Assembly: GCA_019925795.1 (NCBI GenBank)
Contig: CM034305.1
Span: forward strand, 55,478,573-55,542,572
Length of the DNA: 64,000 nucleotides
Source of the DNA: Dendrobium chrysotoxum
Taxonomy: Eukaryota > Streptophyta > Magnoliopsida > Asparagales > Orchidaceae
Direction of reading: 5' to 3'
The position numbers were made by a program, and so were the translations under genes. This document shows, one piece after another, positions 46,389 to 56,500 of the stretch. The first letter of the stretch is position 1. Each line of letters starts with the position of its first letter. The notes under the pieces are model-generated. The model was not told the DNA's origin. It ran no database searches and saw only the letters and a list, made by a program, of their open reading frames with translations.

Positions 46389-49300
46389 TAAGGTCTAATA
46401 TTTATCAAAAATGTTAAGTTTCTAAAAATCAATCAATTTTCAAAAAGTCAACTCTTGGTCAAACTTAGTTCAAAATTAAGTCAAAACTTCAAACCTTCAT
46501 AAGAAAATATAAAAAAATTCAATTCCAGCATACTTACTATCTAACTGATCGTATTAAGATCTAATATTTTAATAAAATATTAACTTTCCATTCAACACTT
46601 TAAATCAAAAAGTCAACTTTTTCCCCTTAATTAATTGATTAAAATAATCCAAAAAATACCAAAATTCAATAATTGATCTCAAATTCCAGAAAACATCAAT
46701 TCAACCCTAAAATCAATAATCAATCAACCTTAACTAAAATTTAATTAACTTTCAAACATTAATCAAACTCAAATCATTTAATTATGTCGGGTACCACTCG
46801 GTAACCCAAGCCTACGAGACTGTTAACTTAGCCCCAAGGAAGGTGAAATAAACTTCACGGCCTCGGTGTGAAAAAAAGGTGATATCCAATGAACAATCAA
46901 AATTAAATTTAAAATCAAATTTAAACCATTAAGATTTAAACTTCAATTAAATTCTCCCTTAAGCCTTTTCAACCAACCAGAACATCAAATAACTTCAATC
47001 AAATTATCATATATAGGACATATCCAAACCATACAGCCTACCTCACACACTTTAGATGGTTTTCTAGGACAACCAACTCTAGTCTTAGGCTAGGCCAGTG
47101 TTTACTTTTCTGCTATGTGCCGGGTTTTCGAGCTTTCACTGCATGCTGTTCGCTAGTACTAGAATTATTGTGTTTGTTTATTTAAATTTATGCACTCTAT
47201 GATGTGATTGATTATATGTTAGATCTACCCCCAGGCTAGAGAGAATTAATACTAATTCAATCTTATGCAGGTGGCCATGCTCGCACAGGGCATTTAAAAC
47301 TAAAGGGGACAATCAAATAATTAAGCTTTAAATTAATGTTGTTTTCTGCAGGCGCTCCAGAATGCTTAAGTCCCCTTTTAATATTTAAAGAGCATGGCCA
47401 AGTGTGGCTGGTTTGAGTATTTTAAATTTCAAATATATTAACTACTTGGGATGTTTCTATAACTACCGATTTTTAGGATAACCCTGCAGGTTGTTGAGTC
47501 TAGATTTTTAATTTTTATTGATGTAATTTAAATGTAACTTGAGTTGTAATGTTAAGTGATTTGAGATGGGATAATAATGATCCAAACTGGATTCTAAGGA
47601 GAAAAGTAACATCCCTTAGGGGAGAGTATCTTTTCACTTGGAAATATAGTTTAGGATACTTTCAAGTATTCAAAGAGGAAAGATAACACCCTATCCAGGG
47701 GGAGTTTCTTTTGATTTGTATATCCGGACCCGACGATCTAAGGAGTTCCAAGAAGACAAAGAAGTGAAGAACGAGAAGACCCATTCTCAAAGTCACTTGA
47801 GTCTTAGGAGTAGAATCCGGGTTGTAGTCAGTGGTACCCGGCCACTTTATTTTTCCTACAGACTCTAGGTTGTATAATTAAGTGGCACTTGCCACATGGA
47901 CTTTCAGTTTAAGCATTTATTTAATTAATTTAATTATTTGATTGATTCGATTGATGTTGATTGTGATTAGGATTTTGTGCTCTTTATAGTTTTCTGGCGA
48001 TTATTGCATGCTGATTTTTTATTTAGCCTGGAACCTGATCGGAGGCTCGTGAGGGATCGTTAAAACGTTTTCTACTTAAATAAATTTAAAAATTTTAAGC
48101 CAACATAGAAACTCTAACATTTTAAGAAGTAAGCCCAGGATCGCCGGGAGTTTTCATAAGCATATTTGTCGCACCTTCTTTCCTTTGTTAGGCACCTCCC
48201 CGCCTGCGGGTTTTGGCAGACCACCTGACCTATTAGGGTGCAGTTCTGTCCAAGGGGATCTGTGCAATCTTCTAGGAAAAAATCTATTTTAAGCCTGATT
48301 TTAAAACTTTTTCATCCTGATTTAAGCATTTAATTGGGTCAATTTACATGCATTGCATTAGAAACAAATTAAAAATTGAGTTAAATCTTTAATTGCATTT
48401 CTAGCTTAAGCATTTCACCCAACATAAGTCAAGGGGCCAATTAAGATCTGCTCTAGATGTCAGCCCCGCTCTCCATAAAACTAATCTTAAATAATGTCCT
48501 TAACCACTCTTTCATAAAGATCGGACAATATGGTTTTGTAGCGATTAGGTGGTTTAGCTGGATCCCAAATCCAGGCTGCGGTAAGTCCAGATTGCATTGC
48601 TTTAGCTAGGATCCGGGTCACTGATTTTCAGTACCCATTTTAGACTTAGGTTCTGAGACAGATCTTCAATCCTAAGACCTCAACCTTCCAGGAATCTAAT
48701 TCTCACTTTCTAATAAAATTAACCACTCAAATATAAATCTCTTTCAATCAAATTCAAGCCCAACACTTAGGATAGGTTGGGGTGTTTCTGAAGCAATTCA
48801 GAATCTCAAAACACCTCCTACTCCTCTTCCTTTGACTCCTAAAATAAGTGTTCAAATTTGATCCAGTCCCATTTAAAATTCCAGTCCCGACCTCCCTTGA
48901 CATCAAACCTTAAACTCTTAAATAAAATTCGTATCACTATTTTAATCGAGAGTTTTTATAGGAAATTTTTTGGTTTCCTATGATGTAATTAACTACGAGG
49001 GCTTGCGCTCGTAGGAGATTTAGAAACCCAGACCAGATTTTCAAAATCAAAGTTTTCAAAACCCTTAATTAATTATCTTTGGGAAATTCAAAGTCAACGA
49101 TCATTATCGTCATTTTCAAATGATCGATAATAGATGATATCCTCTTTCTTCGGGGAGATATATCATACTATTATCGTAACTTTGATTATAAAATTAATGA
49201 TTTCTTATTTCGATTATTGTAGTCAAACATTGGATTAAACATCACTTTGATCCTTCGGGATCATACGTTGTTTCTCTTTGAGTTTGACTATGATAATCAG

Positions 49301-49450
49301 AATAAATTCAAAAATTTATAATCTGAACCTATTAGAGAACGATATGTTTACCCTTTGAGGTAATATATCATTCATAATAAGTGTTCGATTTCAAAACAAA
49401 AAATTCCAAACATTAAACATTTTCCAAAGAAAATTAAACTTTTTTCAAAC
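46389..49450 (+). repeat. Right arm of giant inverted repeat (LTR-like, plus orientation)
   Basis: Inverted copy of the left arm. Its last 0.58 kb is also present as a direct repeat at 51480-52055. The section 49098-49372 is rich in short hairpins, including TGATCC-TTCG-GGATCA at 49248-49263. Confidence 0.92.
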
Positions 49451-49481
49451 TATATATATATATATTTTAATCAAAAAAAAA

Positions 49482-49499
49482 TGGCGACTCCGCTGGGGA
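49482..49499 (+). other. Primer-binding site, tRNA-Arg type
   Basis: TGGCGACTCCGCTGGGGA lies about 8 bases after the LTR end. From memory of plant tRNA-Arg genes that end ...CCCCAGCGGAGTCG plus CCA, this is an 18-base complement. Tat/Ogre-group Ty3/Gypsy elements are known for tRNA-Arg primers. The lineage remains an inference because no gag-pol is in the window. Confidence 0.75.
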
Positions 49500-49659
49500 A
49501 AATCTCTCTCTCTATCTTTAATAGCGTTACGAATTTTGTTACATCGGTAGTTTTGACTGCCTTTCTTTCATTGGTCCCTCTCCCATTTCTCCCTTGGGTG
49601 TGTGTGGCCAACTCAATTAATACATGTGAAAAGAGAGGTGAGTGTAGGAAACCTCCCTC

Positions 49660-50740
49660 CAAGCTGGGCTTTGACATTTTGCCTCCAAGTTTATTAGTAG
49701 AGCGAAAGAGTCAAGATGAGCTTTTCAAAGTCTTCCTGTATATGTTACAAACTCACATGCAAATAAATCACAGCATGCTAAGTTTCATAATTTACAGAAA
49801 ATTTCTCAATCTCAAAACCTAGATTCAAAATTTCTTTAATTCAACCTGGATTTTGACATTTCACCCTAAGTTAGTCAGTATGGTAAAGAGTCAAATCAAG
49901 GTCTCTAGATTTTCCCTTAACTTTTGTTAACCATTATGTTGAAAGTAAAACTCAACATTTTGAGTTTCAAAAGTCGAGGAAAATCTTTCAAATCAACTTC
50001 AATCATCGTTGCTATGTGTCTTCTACAATATTCTGTTGTAGTTGAACATATACAATGCAAATTCAAAATTCTCCAATCAATTTTAGGTTTTGACATTTCA
50101 CCCCCAAATTGCTTGGTGGGATGCAAAGAGTCAAGTCTTAGGATCTTCAGGCTAATTTGTTAAACCTACATATTTGAACAAAATTTAATATGTTGAGTTC
50201 CAAATTGTGAAAAAGATCCGTTCAATTCCAACCTTGAGAGTAAATCCAGTTTCAAATTTTAATTTAATCTCGATTAAAACTCAATTTCAACCTTGAATTC
50301 GAATTCAATCTTAACCTCGAAATTTAACCTTAGGCCTAAATTCAACTTTCACCTTGAATTTAAGTTTGATCTTAATTCCAGATTTAACTTTAAATGTGAT
50401 TTCAAAATCAAATTCGGGCTTTAACATTTCGACCCAAGTCAATTGGTGAAACAAAAAGAGTCAAGCCTGATCCATGGATCTTTCATATCAATTTTGTGCA
50501 CCTACAAGATTGAGTGAAACTAATATGTTGAGTCAACAAATTTGAAGAAAGGTCCATTTGACTTCAACTTTAAATTCAAATTCAAATCCAACTTTGATTC
50601 AAAATACAATCTCAACCTTAATTTCAAAATTGATTTTTATTCAATTTTGAATTCAAGTTCGAGTTTGAACTTTAACATTTTCCCCCAAGTTAATTGGTGT
50701 AGCGAAAGTGTCAGGTTCAACCCTTAAGTCCTTGTCAATT
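49660..50740 (+). repeat. Leader with five diverged repeats
   Basis: A phrase of the form CTTTRACATTTxxCCCCAAGTTxATTGGTxxxxCxAAGAGTCAAG starts near 49665, 49848, 50086, 50416 and 50664. It is followed each time by a rapidly changing stretch that ends in an A- or C-rich sentence. Spacing varies from 183 to 330 bases. Open frames crossing it (49481-49822, 49924-50163) are not conserved between copies and are not taken as genes. Confidence 0.7.
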
Positions 50741-50897
50741 CTACGAACCACTGTTTTGAATCTAAACTTAACATGATTGAATTATCAAACTTTGAATAAC
50801 ATTAATTAAGTTTAAAATTCAAATTCAAATTCAAATTCAAATTTAAGGTTAACTAATTCAAATTATTATTCATTAATTTCAGGATTTAAGCTCTCAA

Positions 50898-51500
50898 ATG
50901 GCTGGAAAACTCATTTTCTCTCTAGATAGAAACTTAATAGTAGAAGGAGTCACTTCTAGTAATTTCATCCAGTTTGAAATGCAATTCCAAGACTTCAAGT
51001 TATCAGTCGACGAAGAAGAAATGATTGATCTATCTGCTGGAATACAAAGGAATGTCCCCTTGGTTGAGATTACTTTAGGGTCAGGAGTTGACTCCCCCAT
51101 CTCTGAGATGGAGGCCGATGTCACCCCTTTACCCATTGTACCCTCTGCCCAGGTGGATAAGAACTAGAACTCAATAACGATAGAAGAGCTACCATCTCAA
51201 TTTGAGATTGGGTCAAGTTCTAGCATCCCTGTCGCCAGCAAGAACAAAATGAAGAACTACCTTCGTAGAGTCAGAAAGAAGGTTGTTAAGGCTAGAAAGA
51301 CTGCTGAAGTGAAAGCCTTAAAGCACGTCAAATCTAAGGCTAATAAAAAGTTTGTTGCTCCTTCTACGTACCCCTTCCCTGGTGGAAATCATTTTCACTA
51401 TTCTGCTCAGAGGAAGGAGGTTACAGAAACGAGAGCACAATCTTCAATCCACCTTCTCGACAACTACATGGCGAGAATCAATCAAGCCTTAAACTCTTAA
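50898..51500 (+). pseudogene. Unrecognised retroelement ORF, one stop
   Basis: It opens with ATG at 50898 after a TTTCAGGATTTAAGCTCTCAA context. A stop at 51165-51167 divides it, and the same frame continues to 51500. The first part is acidic (VDEEEMIDLS); the second is strongly basic (residues about 118-155, with RRVRKKVVKARK). It is in the place of the first ORF of an LTR element, 1.4 kb after the primer site. I do not recognise a domain. The last codons run into the partial LTR copy, so the 3' end is a junction product. Confidence 0.45.
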
Positions 51501-52055
51501 ATAAAATTTGTATCGCTATTTTAATCGAGAGTTTTCATAGGAAATTTTTTGGTTTCCTATGATGTAATTAACTACGAGGGCTTGCGCTCATAGGAGATTT
51601 AGAAATCCAGACTAGATTTTCAAAATCAAAGTTTTCAAAACCCTAAATTAATTATCTTTAGGAAATTCAAAGTCAACGATCATTATCATCATTTTCAAAT
51701 GATCGATAACAGACGATATCCTCTTTCTTTGGGGAGATATATCGTACTATTATCGTAACTTTGATTATGAAATTAATGATTTCTTATTTCGATTATTATA
51801 GTCAAACATTGGATTAAACATCACTTTGATCCTTCGGGATCATACATTATTTCTCTTTGAGTTTGAATACGATAATCAGAATAAATTCAAAAATTTATAA
51901 TCTAAACCTATTAGAGAATGGTATGTTCACCCTTCGAGGTGATATATCATTCATAATAAGTGTTCGATTTCAAAACTAAAAATTCCAGAAGTTAAATATT
52001 TTCCAAAGAAAATTAAACCCTTTTCAAACTATATATATATATATATATTTTCAAT
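51480..52055 (+). repeat. Partial second LTR copy (last 0.58 kb only)
   Basis: Directly repeated match to 48903-49473, from ATCAA(A/G)CCTTAAACTC to TTTTCAATCA, at roughly 95% by eye. The break at about 51480 falls on a shared ATCAA word, which suggests microhomology-mediated joining. The copy keeps all the hairpins and the TA tract. Confidence 0.9.
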
Positions 52056-52064
52056 CAAATAAAA

Positions 52065-52080
52065 AATGACGACTCCACTG
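52065..52080 (+). other. Second, mutated primer-binding site
   Basis: TGACGACTCCACTGGG, 9 bases after the partial LTR end, differs from the first site at two positions. The sequence after it is unlike the leader after the first site, so this is a separate or rearranged element. Confidence 0.75.
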
Positions 52081-52100
52081 GGAAATTGGGGTTTAAATAG

Positions 52101-53225
52101 ATACTAGGGTAGTGCCACATAAGGCATACTCTACCACTAGTGGGTTTGGTCCTAAGGGAAAGGAAGAATCTATCCCTAAAGGAGAAGAAATTCTGAAGTC
52201 TTATATAGGAAGGAAGAACTCCTAACTATAGAGATTTGAATCTAAATTTGATTGTAAGGGGAAGGAAAACCTAACCCTAGAAGATTGAGTTTGAAATGAT
52301 ACTAGGGTAGTGCTGAGGCAGCGTACTCTACCACTAGTAGATATAATCCTAAAGGGAGGAAGAAATACCTAGCCTTAAGGAAACGAAGGTCTGGATGATC
52401 GTATAGGAAGGAAGAATTCCTAACTATAGAGGATCGAGTTTAAATTTTAATACTAGGGCAGTGCCACGAAGGGCGTACTCTACCACTAATAGATTTAATC
52501 CTAAGGGAAGGAAGAAGAACCTAGCCCTAAAGAAGAGAGAACTGGATTTTAGAATTAAACCCAGGACGGTGCCACAAAGGACTTACTTCATCACTGGGGA
52601 GTCTAATCCTAAGAGAAGAAGAAGAACCTACCATAAGGAAGAGAGAATTGGATTTTAGAATTAAACCCAGGACGGTGCCATAGAGGACTTACTCCATCAC
52701 TAGGGAGTCTAATCCTAAGAGAAGGAGAAGAACCTACTCTAAGGAAGAGAGAACTGGATGGTCTCATAGGAAGGTGGTATTGCTTCCTATAGGAGATCAG
52801 GCTTAAAGATTTGAATTTTGAAACTAGAATGGTGTCGTAAAGGGAGTTATCCATCACTAGAAGATCTAATCCTAAGGAGAGAAAGCATGATGACTCATAT
52901 CTACCCTTAAGAAAAAGAAGACTGGAGGACCCTGAGGAAAAGAAGCATTGCTTCCCATAGAAAGTTAGATCTGGATTTTGAATCTAGGATGGTGCCACAG
53001 GGGGCATGCTCCACCACTAGAGGATCTAATCTTAAGGATAGAAAGCACGATGACTCACATCTGTCCTTAAGGAAAAGAAAACTGGATGATCCTGTGAAAA
53101 GGAAGCATTGCTTCGCATAAAATCAGGTATGGAGTGATCGTATGTAAAGGAAACTTACTTTACACAGAGGATCGGGTCTGGAAGAAAGCTAGGATGGTGC
53201 CACAGAGGGCGTGCTCCATCACTAG
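52101..53225. repeat. Tandem array A, about 100-200 bp units with a fixed 37 bp core
   Basis: Eight copies of a core of the form CTAGGxYxGTGCCACAxAGGxCxTxCTCxACCACTAG start near 52101, 52301, 52452, 52561, 52667, 52823, 52984 and 53189. Between cores are runs of GGAAGGAAGAAxxCCTA-type sequence, many of which can fold. 3' tandem repeats are known in Ogre-type elements, but this array follows an LTR end and primer site. Confidence 0.88.
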
Positions 53226-53660
53226 TAGATGATCTTGTAGAGAGGAAACTTGGTCTACACAAGAGATCGGGTTTGGATGATCATGTGGGAAGGAAGCTTG
53301 CTTCATATAGAGGATCAGGTCTGGAATGATCATATATGAAGGAAACTTGCTTCACATAGAGGATCGAGTCTGGATGATCATGTGTAGAGGAAACTTGCTC
53401 TACACAGAGGATCGAGTTTGGAATGATCGTATGTGAAGGAAACTTGCTTCACATAGAGGATCGAGTCAGGATGATCGTATATAGAGGAAGCTTGCTTTAT
53501 ACAGAGGATCAGATTAGGATGATCGTATATAAAGGAAACTTGCTCTATATAGAGGATCGGGTCAAGATGATCGTATATAGAGGAAACTTGCTCTATATAA
53601 AGGATCTAGTCTGGAATGATCATGTGTAGAGAAAACTTCCTCTACACAAAGGATCGAAAC
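53136..53660. repeat. Tandem array B, 48-49 bp hairpin units with covarying stems
   Basis: Nine consecutive units from 53231 (starts of 9 bp stems near 53236, 53284, 53333, 53381, 53430, 53478, 53526, 53574, 53623), plus one earlier unit at 53141. Each is GATC, a stem, loop GAAACTTG (or close), the complementary stem, GAGGATC. Perfect stems are TGTGTAGAG (53381, 53623), TATGTGAAG (53430) and TATATAGAG (53574). A frame at 53423-53629 is open only because 48 is a multiple of three. Confidence 0.9.
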
Positions 53661-54010
53661 TGAATTCTGGAATTTGAGGTTTGAATGATTTTGAATTTAA
53701 ATTGATTTAGTGTTGAATTTAAAGATGTTTAAATTTGAATTTTGATTTGAATTGATTTTGAATTTGAGGGATTTGAATTTAAAATTTGATTTGATTTTGA
53801 TTTATTTGAATTTGATTTTGAATTTTGGATTTCGATTGTGTTTGAATTAATTTTGATTTATTTGAATTTGAAAGGTTTTGAAATTGATTTGATTTGATTT
53901 TGAATTTCAAAAGTTTTTGAAATTTTGTTCTGAATTTGATTTTGATTTGATTTTTAATCTTAAAATTTGAATTTGATTGTGAATTCAAAATGTTTTGAAA
54001 TTGATTTTAA
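53661..54010. repeat. Low-complexity TTTGAATTTGA tract
   Basis: Imperfect TTTGA/AATTTGATT repeats with almost no C. Not coding. Confidence 0.85.
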
Positions 54011-56500
54011 TTTTGACACCCATCTGGCATGGTACTTCCTAAAGAGCCTCCCCAATGTTTTAAAAAAATATTGGGTGGCATTTTTCAGGGTTGATCAGTC
54101 AAAGAAAAACTTTCTCAAAGATCGTCATTAAAAATGAACGATCCAGTCAACGTTGATTCAAGATTTCCATTGAATTTATAATGGATTAGAAGTGGTCTCT
54201 AAAAGACTACAAACAAGTCTCCTACTTGGGGAGTTCTAAAGTGACACAACTTATCAAGATCTCGAATCAAACGTGACTTATGAGTTTTCAAACTTTGCTG
54301 AGCTTAATTTAATTTTTATTTGAGGTCCTCGAACTCTTCCAATTAGAGTCAGGCAGTCTGCTCAATTGAGGTCTGATTTTGAACCAGAAGTCTCAGTGAA
54401 GGAAACTACACTCCTAGATCAGAATGATCTAGGCCCCAGCACAGGGTGATTTAATTGTGAACGACCATTTCCAATATTATAAATACCCCTCTAGTGGGAT
54501 TGATCGTGGACCCAGCATAGAGTGTAATTTTATAAAGAAGGCCTTAAAGGAAAAGATGCCTATACGCAGGGACTTACACACATTCCTCAAGGACTAGATT
54601 TAAATTTTTATCAGGAGTAGAAGATTCATTCTTTTTATTAGAAAACTTCCTCTAGGTATTTGGACCCTGTCGGAATGACAAGCGGGAACAAATTCAGAAG
54701 TACAGTGAAAAGTTTGAGTGACCCTAACTAACCTGAAAAGGCTCAAGGATTTAGGTTTTGTTGACCCAGATCAAGTTTCCTAGAAACTAAACTGGGGTTT
54801 CCCTTGAGTATTTTGAATTAAAATCAATTTCAAAGAGGTTTAAGTTGAATGAAGAAATCTAATCTTTTCAATTCTCTTGCACGAGATATTTTGTATCTTG
54901 ATAGATTATCGATGCACGGCGAGGAATCTGGATTCAAGACATTCAAAATCAAGCAATTTAAAATTAACGGGGTCTTTTGAGATTGAAGAATTTAGCAGAA
55001 GGGAGCCTCTTTCTCTCTTTTTCTGGTGGTGCACATCGCGCATCTTTTGATTTATAAAGCATTTTACATTATTTCCTTTTTTGAATTTTGGCGCATTGGC
55101 GCATCTTTTTGAATTTATTTTGATTTTGAGAAGAGGCTGCACCTACTTTAAATTCAATGCCTGAATTATATCTCAAGTACAAAAGAAGAAAACTCACTCT
55201 CTTATACAAGGAAGAATAATTCTCTAGGCAGGACCCAATCTTTTTGAAAAGAATATTGGCTTGACTTTTAAAATTCATTGAACAGATTTTAAACATGCAA
55301 GAGATATCTATTAAGAAAGAAAATTGTGAGAAAATTGAGAAGATTTTCATTTCAAAGATCAACTTAAATTTGATATAGATTTTAATTCAAGAATTAAATC
55401 AATCCCATAAAAGAGGTGGGAGGGAGGTGTATTCAAACATTTGATGGAGTCAACTACAACTTTCTCCTGCTTAAGACTTAAGGTAGAGGTCAATTTTCCA
55501 TTAAAACAGGAATCTATTATCATGAAATTCTGAAATCAATACACTTGAGAAATTGGTAAAGTTTCCTTAAAAAAAATTGTAAATCTAGGTGGTAAGACCC
55601 AGCAGTGTGGAATTAAATTCCTATGATCTTTTGGGAGGGAGATACTGTTGTAGAGTCTGCACTATCCTAGTGGCATCAATTTAATCAAAAGATTTATCAT
55701 GATAGGACCCCGTTGAAAGTTAAATTTCGACGGTATCATAATCTGATACAATCTTAGATTAATTCCCCTCTCAAATTACTAGTGACCTAGTATTTAAGAG
55801 AGTGGCACCCCGAGTGGTTTCTGCCCCTCCTCCTCTGTAGGTGATGTAGTGGGACACGTATAGAAACATAACCTAACATCATCTAGTAGAGTGGACGGGT
55901 CATAACCTTCAACTTGGGGCCTAGGGCCTACTGCTGGTGTTTGTTCAGTTCGCTAGTTGATTCAAAGAGAGTTTGATGGCTTGAGATTAGAGCTTAAATG
56001 TTTTAAAAGGGTCTAAACTAGTTTGACCAAGTCTCAATGTGTTGACTTGGTCAACTAGACTTGAATTAGGTTGGCCAAGCATTGGATCATATTAAGGCCA
56101 TGATTTGAAGTCTATTTGAGATTTAAAGTAAGTTGAATTGATTAAGAATATTAAAATGAGTCATATGGGCCAAATTTGACCAACCATAGACTTAGTTGAC
56201 TTGGTCAGCTATTGATTGGGTCAAGGGTCCAATCAAAGCCAAATCACTTAGGAGTGTGTTCAAGGAGTTTTAAGAAATTTTTGAATACATCTGGGGTTTG
56301 ATTTGAGGTAGGGAGGCTTAAGGGTTTGAAGCGGTCAACCTAGGTTGATCTAGCCAACCAGATTGACCCAGGGTTAGGGTCTGGACTAAATCAACTTCAA
56401 ATATGAATATAAACTCTAACTCACTAAAACTCTCCCCCTAAGTATGTGTGTGCAAGGTTACTTAGCTTGAGGATCCGTTACATTACACTTGACTCAAGAA
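54011..56500. other. Unclassified non-coding sequence, probably retroelement-derived
   Basis: No domain-bearing frame. Two purine-rich tracts that could be polypurine primers are AAAAGAGGTGGGAGGGAGG (55408-55426, before TGTATT) and TTGGGAGGGAGATAC (55631-55645, before TGTTG). Neither is followed by sequence matching the LTR end seen here, so both remain candidates. 55990-56400 is rich in TTGACC/GGTCAA words. Confidence 0.4.

Larger units (their letters stand above)
41690..49475. mobile_element. 7.8 kb LTR-like sequence built as a giant inverted repeat
   Basis: The left edge is TGTTTGATTGA then (AT)n. The right edge reads (TA)n, TTTTAATCAAA, then a primer-site sequence at 49482. The left and right 3.06 kb are inverted copies around a 1.57 kb spacer. 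In the stretch I aligned (about 42930-43120 against 48110-48300) identity is near 95%, with several differences being C/T changes at CpG. A TG start at the exact insertion point and a CA-type end before a primer site indicate LTR termini. It is either one palindromic LTR or a minus-strand and a plus-strand LTR fused head to head. No gene is inside. Confidence 0.85.

Noticed and set aside
49481..49822. 113-codon frame starting at the primer site
   Set aside because: It begins inside the primer-binding site and runs through decayed leader repeats. The equivalent region after the second primer site is unrelated.
53423..53629. 68-codon frame with a 16-residue repeat
   Set aside because: The 48 bp unit length keeps the frame open automatically. 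Unit variation follows hairpin pairing, not codon positions.
53231..53660. CRISPR-like array of palindromic repeats
   Set aside because: Units follow each other without unique spacers, the repeats vary, and the context is a plant retroelement.
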